From Acanthosoma haemorrhoidale (taxonomy: Eukaryota > Arthropoda > Insecta > Hemiptera > Acanthosomatidae), in assembly GCA_930367205.1 (NCBI GenBank), contig OV884009.1, positions 99,655,189 through 99,719,188 on the forward strand: a DNA stretch of 64,000 bases. The letters run 5' to 3'. The notes beneath the pieces were generated by a model that did not search any database, was not told the DNA's origin, and saw nothing but the letters and a program-made list of their open reading frames with translations. The position numbers and the translations under genes were made by a program. This document shows positions 55,717-64,000 of this stretch, piece by piece (the first letter of the stretch is position 1; every line of letters starts with the position of its first letter).

Positions 55717-55870
55717 AGTGCTTGAAACGAAATTCGTTAATGTGTCTAGGGATGTTGATGCTGTTGAACTCAGGAACTATATATCTAATGGAACCGAGTC
55801 AAATGGTCAGGGTATGTCAGCACAAAGAGAAAAGGCTAAGGAGCACGAGAAAAACAACAATAAATCATGA
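55717..55870 (+). CDS. Candidate terminal exon of an unknown host gene
   Basis: After TTTTATTATTATTTTAG (ending 55716) a frame beginning at 55718 reads VLETKFVNVSRDVDAVELRN, then NGTESNGQGMSAQREKAKEHEKNNNKS and stops with TGA at 55868-55870. It has 50 residues, hydrophilic, with a charged, probably disordered C-terminus. A second frame is also open across much of the segment, which weakens the case. No polyadenylation signal is obvious soon after. I do not recognise the protein, and no partner exon is visible. Confidence 0.28.
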
Positions 55871-55879
55871 GATAAGTAG

Positions 55880-57840
55880 CCTGAGTCTAGAAATCTGAGT
55901 ACTGCTGACATTGTTCCTTGAGAATTGGCAGTATTGGCATATAAGATCGTATATGGCATTTAGTAAATACACAAAAAGCCCAAACTTTCTATGTTGGCCT
56001 AGGAGGGATTTACGACTGCAGCAGGTCATTGATTAGTGAGCATCTTCTAGTCGCACCCCGTACAGGTCGGGTCAACATGAATATACTACTCAGGTTTTGT
56101 CATATTCTTTCTGGTACAACATTGTTCACGCTACGGTTATTAAGAATCAAGGATCCCCCAGACGCCAGAAAATTGCGCCGGCTACGTCATGAGAAGCTGG
56201 ATGTTGGATTGAGTCGGTTAGTGTTACAAAATTTCCAACAGTAAGGCATGAACATTAAACAAAGTACCAAAAATAATATATAAATAACCACAACTTTATT
56301 TATAACCATTATTTGTAGGTTTGATACTCTTGGCCCCACTCTCCTAGATTGATAGTAGTTTTATTTCGTTTTATTCCTTGACTTTATTCGTTATTGAAGT
56401 ATTTTTTTTATTAAGTTGACAATTACGTTTTTAGTTTTTAATTTACCTAAACAAGATTAGAATCAGATACAGGACCGAAGATGGGAGTGTTGATTACACT
56501 GGCCAAATCGCCTAGCTTTTATATATCTTACCCTGTTATTCAACATAATCACTTTGAACATCAACATTAATCCTAATATAATTTATTGTGGGGTTGTAAC
56601 CTACTAAGTCAAAATAATCAATCTTCGGATTATCAGATTTTTTTGGTCACAAAAAAGAGATATTTCGACTGGTGAAATCCATAAACCCGACAAATTTATA
56701 TCTTTATTAATTTTTGAACCTTACAATTAATGTAAGTACCCATGAAGTTTAAAGTAAAAACCATTGATCCGCGTTTTCTCAAACGTTTTTTTTACTATAA
56801 CTGTTTCACTTGTAAGTCGATGATAAACTGTGGGCACCATTGGCTATAGCAGTTCTAATATTGTAAGTAAGTAATTTAAGTGTCGTGGTCTTGGTATAGG
56901 AGTATCATACCTTGTAACACAAACTGTAAGCTCCTGTTGAGATTCATGTGATTCGATCATCGAAAAAAATATTACAGGTCAACACTAGAGACGGTTTTTG
57001 AAAATCGAAATCCTAAATATGGAATAATTATAGCTTTAAGAAACAGAGGCTAGAAAAATAAATTCTGTGAGTAAAAAAAAACAAATACTAATACTGAGCC
57101 AAAAAAAAGGCAGCTAACTAGTTTTATTTATTATCTCTCCATTCTCAAATGAACTTTTATTGAGTTCTCAATATGTGCACTTTGGAGTTATGATAACCCA
57201 TCAAAGTATTAAATAGGTTTGGGGTAGTGGAATATTTCTATTTGCCATCATAAACGAGAAGCAATAAATCACATTCCATCAACAAATACTTGTGGGAAAT
57301 GCACCAGGCAGCCACTCATAAATGACATGAGTAATGCTTTCTTTTGTGCTGAAAATGATTGACTGAAAAGAGGGCCCACCGCCCGTCCCATAAAATACTA
57401 ATAAAATCTTCAAGGGACGAATCGATATTTTATATTTATTTGTATTTTTATATGATTTATGGGCATTCTTAGTCTCATAATAACATATAATGAGCGTCCA
57501 TCATAATTATGTTCATAAAGAATAAAATATTTCATAAATTTGAAATCTAGACATGGGTTTCTGGTGTTAGGCATAGCAATACTAATAATACATATCCAGT
57601 AAAATATAAGTGATGAAAAATACATCCAGTTCGAAGATAGTAGAGTTACATGCCGACGTTGGGATCTATAAAAAAAAGTATATGCTTAGTGGTCATTTTA
57701 ACAGTTTCAAATTTGACGAACCACATTTTTTAATTATTAGCTGTACAAGAGCCTGTCTAAATAGATTAGATATGGAAGGGGGGTTATATACTATTCAATT
57801 TAGTATTGGCATTAAATATATTCTGAGCCTATAACCAAGA
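55880..57840. other. AT-rich stretch without recognised genes
   Basis: Short ORFs (56029-56244, 57610-57834) have no motif. No shared repeat seen. Confidence 0.45.
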
Positions 57841-57861
57841 ATATACAAGATTACTCATTTG

Positions 57862-58010
57862 CTATTGGTTAAAAAGCCTATAATAGCTTTTACAACACCT
57901 AGTAGGAGCCTAGTCACTCATACCTTAGTCAGCAAACTTCAAATAATTGAAAATAAGTTCCTAAGAATAATATTTGACAAATGAAGGTACACTAAAATAG
58001 TAAAGGAATT
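57862..58010 (+). pseudogene. Non-LTR reverse transcriptase thumb fragment, third type
   Basis: KPIIAFTTPSRSLVTHTLVSK is followed by LQIIENKFLRIIFDK, a stop, and RYTKIVKELF. The arrangement (P-I-x-A-Y/F ... LQxxxNKxLRxI) is the thumb of Jockey/CR1-like RT. It is clearly different from the IELWGT and MYGAPLY types seen elsewhere here, so at least three LINE lineages are present. Confidence 0.55.
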
Positions 58011-58019
58011 ATTTGTTTT

Positions 58020-59610
58020 TCAATAATTTTCTTTATTTTGGTTATAAGTTACATTATATTTAATATATAATGTTTCTAGGCGCCGTAGTGGGTATAAACC
58101 AAAACAAAAATAATCCCTAAACGAACAATAATAAAACTTACATGTAGGAAAAGGACAAAACAAAAAACCTACAACTGATAGTAAATTTTTAAAAGGTTTC
58201 CAAAGCTGATTATATTATAGGTGTTTTAATAGCGAGAACCACAATCCCTAGTTATAACAAAACCATCCAGAATCTAGGGTGATGTTCATATACGTATATG
58301 ACTGTCAGTTTGAAGCTGAAATTTCGTTTGAGAGATTTTTTTCAAAAGAAAGTTACAATTTATTTGTTCATTTATCTTATTAAAGCAAGTAAAATATGTA
58401 ATGTTCAACAATTATCAAGCCCCTTTTTATAATGATTTCAAACATAAAATGTATAATGTTATACATTATAGTTTTATAGTTTTTACTGTGCTTGGTTTTA
58501 AACAAAAACAAAAACATTTAAAATAAATAACTAAAATGATTCTTTAAGATTCTGTAAACATAGCAAGACAAACATGGAAAGAGCATACAAAAAACCTATA
58601 GCTGTTTTTGAGTGTGCTGTTTGTGAAAGTATGGTTCGATTTTCTGTGAGCAATATGTCATTCCTATAGAGGATTATATCGTACAGTGCGGTGTCAATGA
58701 AACGTCTCTTGTGCATTTGAAAGCCAGGCAGTTTTATTAGCGGAAACCTCCTAAGTGCACTAAAGGGAAGCCGGCTAACAATCAATAGTCTGTTTGATCC
58801 GGACTCTACCTTCCGCTTTTCAACCTACTATTTCAGCATATGACAGTTAGGAATTTATTCATATCACTCAACGACTCAATGAATATGGCCTCAAATATTA
58901 TTAAGGACTAAGATGAAAGATGACTGTTGAAGTTGGCTAATGCAGTAGATTATGAAGGACACTGCTGTTAAAAGCTTCGTACAAACATCACTCATCCTCA
59001 TGATACGCATCCATTATCACTTTCGGACTAATTTGGACAAACTTTTGATCAATACTCTACCATAACCACTGCAAGTATATTACAAAATCATACAACAACA
59101 AATTAATCCTTTACTTTACAATCCTTTAAGCGAATAATTTTACAAATAAAACCTTTTTGCTTGCTTTGTTACTTAGGAGTCGGCGGTTGAAATAAATTAA
59201 GTTTTCAATTCATTTTCTTCTTTTAAAACAATTGGTTGATTTTTTGTGTCTATAACGGCTTTGCACTCTTTGTTCCTGTGTGGTTCCTTTCTTCTTTTAT
59301 TTTGACGTTCGTTTTTACCCCTCTTTTACGTTTTCATCTGAGGAAACCTTGTGTGCAATGCATATGAAATCATTGATTGTTATGTTGGGATTTAGCAATT
59401 CATCTAAACTCGGTTTGGTGGAGTACATTTTCCAGTTATCATGTTTTTGTTTCTATCTCCCGATTCTTGATGCTGGTTCACTTCTACCGCGAAAGTGTAC
59501 TTTCATTAGGAAGCTGTCAGAAGTACTCCCATCTTAACTGTTGGGAGATAAATAATAATAAATCCATCCTGCTTTATGCTTCTGCGGGTTCTTCAATTAA
59601 ATTGATTTTA
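58020..59610. other. AT-rich stretch without recognised genes
   Basis: An 84-codon minus ORF (58785-58531) with LPGFQMHKRRFIDTALYDII looks moderately protein-like but has no motif or splice evidence. Otherwise plain. Confidence 0.4.
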
Positions 59611-59621
59611 TTTCCATAATT

Positions 59622-60803
59622 TCTTCCAAGTCCGCTGTGGATAAGAATATTCTAACTACTATCCCATAAATGCAGGAGTTCCACAGGGCAGTGTCCTGGG
59701 TCCCATCCTCTATAACCTATACACCGCTGATGTCCCCTCTACCACCATTACCTTCTTGGCAACATTTGAAGACGACACTGGAGTCCTGTCAACCCATTCA
59801 GACCCTGATATAGCATCCCAACACCTTCAAAAACACCTTGATGAGATTAAGTATTGGTGCAACCAATGGCGAATCATAGTCAATAAAGCAAAATGTTCCC
59901 ACATAACCTTTACCCTCTGCCGCAAGTCCTGTCCACCAGTATTTTTAAATTCAATACCTCTCCCTGTGTATGAGGCAGTACGGTATTTAGGCTTCTATCT
60001 CGTCAAAAGATTGACATGAACCCCACACACCAGGCTAAAAAGACAAGAACTAAACAGACGCTTTGGACAACTGTACAGACTACTTCGAAGGACATCCCAC
60101 CTCTCAATAGAAAATAAACTACTTATTTACGAAGTTATACTTAAGGCAATTTGGACATAAGGAATAGAGCTATGGGGGACAGAAAAAAAGTCAAACATCA
60201 AGCGCATCCAATCCTTTCAATCAAAAGTCCTGAGAACAATAGTAAATGCCCCTTATTACGTCAACAACAAAACCCTTCATAACAATCTTAATATACCCTA
60301 CATTCTTGACCTCATCCCTTCCAAGTTCATAAAATTCCATAGTAACCTATCCAACCACCCTAATTCCCAAGCACAGTCATTGCACTGCACCACTCATCCC
60401 TATAATCCTCCTTGGAGACTAAAACGGCAGTGGCGTCGTGACCTGCTATAAATAAGTGACATTGGGAGTCCTGGCAATGGCCAGTTTCTCTAATCATGTC
60501 CTGAGCGTCTTTGGCTCATTCATGCGCTCTTGGTCAGCCTCCACTGGCTTTTATCTAGTGATGCGGCTGACGTAGGAGCGTGGGGGGAATTCCCAAGACT
60601 CCGCTTCTTCTTTCGCACGCGAAGGAGGTGACAACCATGTGGACTTGGGGGGCCTCTGGGCTGTTTGTATATATAGTATGAATGAGTGAGTGAATGAAAA
60701 TTGTAAATTGGTAGGAACGAGATCATTTATCGCAATTACTTATAGCCCAATCAGGCAGATTGTAATTTTATCATAATAAAGTTGTTGAAAAAAAAAAAAA
60801 AAA
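59622..60803 (+). mobile_element. Jockey-like element, 5'-truncated, with target duplication
   Basis: 1,182 bp from within ORF2 to a run of about 17 A. The perfect 10-bp duplication TTCCATAATT lies at 59612-59621 and 60804-60813. It contains the RT palm onward, the ORF2 C-terminus and a 3' UTR of about 350 bases with AATAAAG just before the A tail. This is a textbook target-primed insertion and the reference for the family's 3' half here. Confidence 0.92.
59630..60450 (+). pseudogene. ORF2 C-terminal half of the 59.6 kb Jockey copy
   Basis: GVPQGSVLGPILYNLYTADV, then TFEDDTGVLS: the usual alanine of FADD is glutamate here. Then HLDEIKYWCNQWRI, KCSHITFTLCRKSC and, after a stop near 60018, ELNRRFGQLYRLLRR, HLSIENKLLIYEV, GIELWGTEKK, FQSKVLRTIVNAPYYVN and WRRDLL with a stop near 60450. 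The blocks are the RT palm, thumb and C-terminal domain. Only a few point lesions, so it is much fresher than the other copies. Confidence 0.85.
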
Positions 60804-62160
60804 TTCCATAATTAAATAGCACAATATCCTGATCTCGGATTTTTTCAAAACACTTAACAGTTATGTGTAAGTTGTTGAAGGTGCATTGCTTCCTGCTTAA
60901 CCTCCAATTCCTTGCCTAATTTAATGTTCATATAGTGATCATACGTAACCAACTAATTTCTTTGTTTAGCTTTCAATATTTGAAATATCCAACACTTGAG
61001 GCTAATCTTTCAGACTCTATTTCTAAACTATTTTAGTTATGAATCTTATCTCGTTTGGAATTGCTTGCTGAATTTATTATTCTTAGGTCTTCTATGATAG
61101 TGTCTCTAAGCTCACTGTCTTCAAGAAACTCAACAGCTCATCGGTCAAAGAAAGCAAGTAGTAACCGATCACGAATTTAAAAACGGAATTTTTTTGAGGT
61201 TCTGAGAATTTTGAAGTGTCCCAAAGAATGTTTAATAATTTAATTTAATAATTAATTAAGAACTGGAAATTTTTTATTTATTTCGCTTAAAGCAAATAAG
61301 GTATGTGACGTATACCTCTTATGGCTATTCTCCCTCGAGTGCTCCGTAAATAATGCTAAAGCCGATTGGAAAAGAGGGCAGGCTTGGATTCAAAACAGGA
61401 TGTTTTTGCTTATCTTCAGTTGATGGTGACCTGGAAAACTTTTAAATATAAATCAGGAGAGAAAGAGTTGATTTTCTAATTCTAGGTGACTCGAAGAGGG
61501 CAGGGCAAAAAAAGCAACTAAGATAGCACAGAGGCAGACTCCATAAATTTTATAAGATTATAGCTGTTCAGAGATCTAGGCTCCTCTTCATTTTAGATGG
61601 TGCCTGAGAAGAGCTCAGATCTACTCGTCAATTCTTTAGCAGGTCGGCCAATCCCGTTATCCCCTCCCGTCTGCCTAACATAAACTCAAATCAGTCCTAT
61701 CATTCTCCCCTAAAACATCCCTTATCTCGGCACGCTGTAAAGCTTCATTATAAAATATTACACCAACGGTTTGTCCGTTTTCCAATGTGCTCTTTTGGAA
61801 GGGTCTTTTAGGAACGTAATTTTTCTAGCCCTCCGATTACTGACATTTAAAAGAGGTTGTGACCCATCGCCCGGTTTTGTGTGAATATAATTTTATCATG
61901 AAACTATTGTTAGATGTCAGTCCCCCCTCCGTAAGGACTGTTGAAGTTCATGGAGATATATAAACGTTTTTATTGAAAAAAAAAATATTAAGGCTTAGAG
62001 ACAAAAAAACATAGCTAGTCCATTGACTACAGAAAAACAAAACATTAATTAATTATTATATATAAATTACAGTCATTTGATCTAAGGGTTATTTCGTTCG
62101 TTGTTATTTGTTTTATTTTAAAGAAAAATTAATAATAACTTTTATAAAATGAAATATTTC
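60804..62160. other. No recognised gene
   Basis: A patch of higher GC content around 61.5-61.7 kb has no ORF or match. Otherwise AT-rich. Confidence 0.45.
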
Positions 62161-62164
62161 GTGG

Positions 62165-62400
62165 GTGCGTTACCAGTGACGTGGTTGACCGAGGAGAACA
62201 TCCCGAAACTCCGCTTTTTCTTTCGCATGCGAGAGGGGTGACAACCATTTAGGTTTGGGAGGTATCTGAGCTGTTTGTATATACTGTATAAATGCGCGAG
62301 TGAATGAAAATTGTAAATATGGTATGAATGAAAGCATTTATCACAATTACTTATTGCCCAATAAAGCAGATTGTAATTTGATCACAATAAAGGAGTTATA
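62165..62400 (+). mobile_element. Jockey-like 3' UTR fragment
   Basis: CCCGAAACTCCGCTTTTTCTTTCGCATGCGAGAGGGGTGAC and the end ...GATCACAATAAAGGAGTTAT match 60.58-60.78 kb. There is no coding part and no A tail, so it is a very short, old 5' truncation. Confidence 0.78.
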
Positions 62401-62404
62401 TCAG

Positions 62405-64000
62405 TCAAAACCAATAAATGCTGAAATAGGGATGCGCAAGCTATTTTAGTAACGATTTCTATGTTTTCAATGGTCTAGAATAAACGAAGCTGTTGTCAAA
62501 TCGATATTTTTAGCCGTTTTACCGTTATGACAGAGTTTCCATTCTGTTTGGCCTAGTTTTCACGATTCTTATTCTTGGAAATAAGTGAGAACGTATTTAT
62601 CTCAAATTGATTGATTAATTGATGGAGGGAGGCTCAATCAAACGCCCATTTTGAGGTCAATAACAGTTCTTATTATAATTTACTTTAATTTTTCCAGCTC
62701 CTCCCCAGGTTTGGTTTTGAAAATCATTTTGACTCTATGGTCCCACAAATTGTGAAGGGGTACAATAGCAAAAGTATCCTTAATTTTACAGCCACTGAGG
62801 TAGCATTCCCTTTTCGCTAACATTATGTTTTTGTAGCTGGCAAATATTTGGCACCCGACGTTTTCCGCATCATTTCTGATCATTTTATGCTAGTTCTTGA
62901 TGAGTTTAGCTTAGGTAAAGATAGATAACGCTACATCGGCACTGAAAACTGTATGATGGTGATTAGAACTGGGTGTGGACCCTGCCTTATTTATGAAGCC
63001 CTGAGGGTAAAATGGTTGAAGACCACGGAACTTTGCTCCTCTGAGTTATTTGGACACAGTCTTCTAAGTTGTTATTTGGCCTTCCACGACAAGAATGCCA
63101 ACGGGCAGAACCATCGTTATATTAATTTTCCATCCACTCGCTGAACTTTTTACGGAATAAATTTTGTCCATAATTTACTGATTTCAATTTTATATTAAAA
63201 TGAGGCACAAGAGTTTTTTTTTAATTACTCAGCAAATAAACATACATGATCCATATCACGATTCATTTTTCTAATAAACATTCGTAAAGATAACGACATT
63301 TTATCGTGATGGATTCCATTTCGGAAATACACCGACAACGTCGAAAGTGTAACTGACCTGTTTCATCATCATGATAATGTGTATGAGGCTCCAATATGAG
63401 TAAACAATCGACCATGTCCACAATGTGCTATTATTGTTATTATTTATGTGTTCTTTAAAACGGTGTTGTGATCAGAACGGCAGGAATAGGCAACTAAAAT
63501 TCACAGGGCTCTTATAAAACATAAATAAACCATTCCGTGGGGGGAGGAAGCCAGAGCATTTTTCACAGGTTTAAAGACATGAGATAATAACGACAAAGAG
63601 TTAGTTTTGTTCAAACTCAAATTTAAAATTTATTGTTTAACCAGTGAATATATTAGATACTCAAATACTTGTACAAAATACAACAGTATTACAGTAACCA
63701 ATTTTAGAAACGAACTTCTGAGTTAAGCAAATTTTCTAAAAAATGATGTAATTTTCATAAAAAATACAATTTCTCATATTTAACTAGTATTTAGCCACTC
63801 TAAACATTTTTTATCGCAAAATCATTATGATATCAAAATCCTACGGCCCATTAATTGTCAAAAACAAGCACTAGTCTACCAAAAATTTCAATTTTGGAAA
63901 ATGATTTTTTTTCGCTTCCGTCCAAAAGGTCAAGGAAAAGGGGCAAAAAAAGCACATTGTCGCAACGCATCGGTCTAAATTATATTTTTTTATAACTCAA
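62405..64000. other. No firm gene; one lectin-like motif
   Basis: A 67-codon minus ORF at 62883-62680 (MIRNDAENVGCQIFASY) has no motif. On the minus strand at about 63,100-63,040 one frame reads YNDGSARWHSCRGRPNNNLE followed by DCVQIT, which resembles the calcium-site region of C-type lectin domains (W...G.PNN...EDCV.I). A stop precedes it and nothing else of the domain is visible. Confidence 0.3.

Noticed and set aside
1..64000. CRISPR arrays, operons, bacterial promoters, rRNA genes
   Set aside because: No regularly spaced repeats, no Shine-Dalgarno-spaced gene runs and no rRNA-like segments were seen; the sequence is eukaryotic.

Overview
This window is AT-rich animal (most likely insect) genomic DNA made up mostly of retrotransposons at different stages of decay. 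No prokaryotic signals are present. The eukaryotic assignment rests on Ty3/Gypsy elements with tRNA-primed LTRs, Jockey-type and LOA-type non-LTR elements (the mix typical of insects), splice-like junctions, AATAAA signals and tRNA-derived repeat heads. I cannot name the species. No complete host gene is visible. The best host candidates are three isolated exon-like ORFs, each behind a splice-acceptor-like sequence (about 12.27, 22.51 and 55.72 kb).

Layout. At 1-2.2 kb a broken Gypsy-like element A lies on the minus strand: 5' LTR piece, tRNA-Phe primer site, gag and protease, running off the left edge. At 2.2-5.83 kb is a minus-strand Jockey-like copy that contains an 835-bp solo LTR (5-bp target duplication) and a 373-bp poly(A)-tailed insert (11-bp duplication). 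From 5.8 to 15.15 kb the DNA is mostly plain, with LTR and LINE scraps and one exon candidate. At 15.16-19.11 kb a complete minus-strand Ty3/Gypsy element C has two identical 159-bp LTRs, a GACTT duplication, and a gag-pol frame broken in three places. A plus-strand Jockey copy with a large internal deletion follows (20.4-22.5 kb). At 26.7-31.0 kb an almost intact minus-strand Mag-like Gypsy element D (149-bp LTRs, one difference, CTGGG duplication) sits inside the 5' leader of another Jockey copy. Next come an 890-bp LTR, other LTR-like sequence and a Jockey 3' end. At 36.93-42.3 kb a minus-strand LOA-like non-LTR element has both ORFs open over their full length. Gypsy element B, a relative of A, spans 46.7-50.8 kb on the plus strand and lacks most of its integrase. 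The remainder holds an R1-like scrap (51 kb), a third Jockey 5' half (53.6-55.4 kb), a clean 5'-truncated Jockey insertion with a 10-bp duplication (59.62-60.80 kb), and more 3' ends.

How the pieces work together. Elements C and D encode gag, protease, reverse transcriptase, RNase H and integrase for a virus-like particle cycle. The LOA and Jockey elements encode an RNA-binding ORF1 protein and an ORF2 endonuclease/reverse transcriptase for target-primed insertion. By lesion load and nesting, LOA, C and D are the youngest insertions and A and B the oldest.

I found no clearly new biological system. The observations most worth following are: identical LTRs around a broken element C with no tRNA primer site; a primer site that doubles as gag coding sequence in D; a stop codon two bases before the ORF2 start in the LOA element; and the orphan exon candidates. 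Ordinary stretches longer than 300 bases are stated as such.
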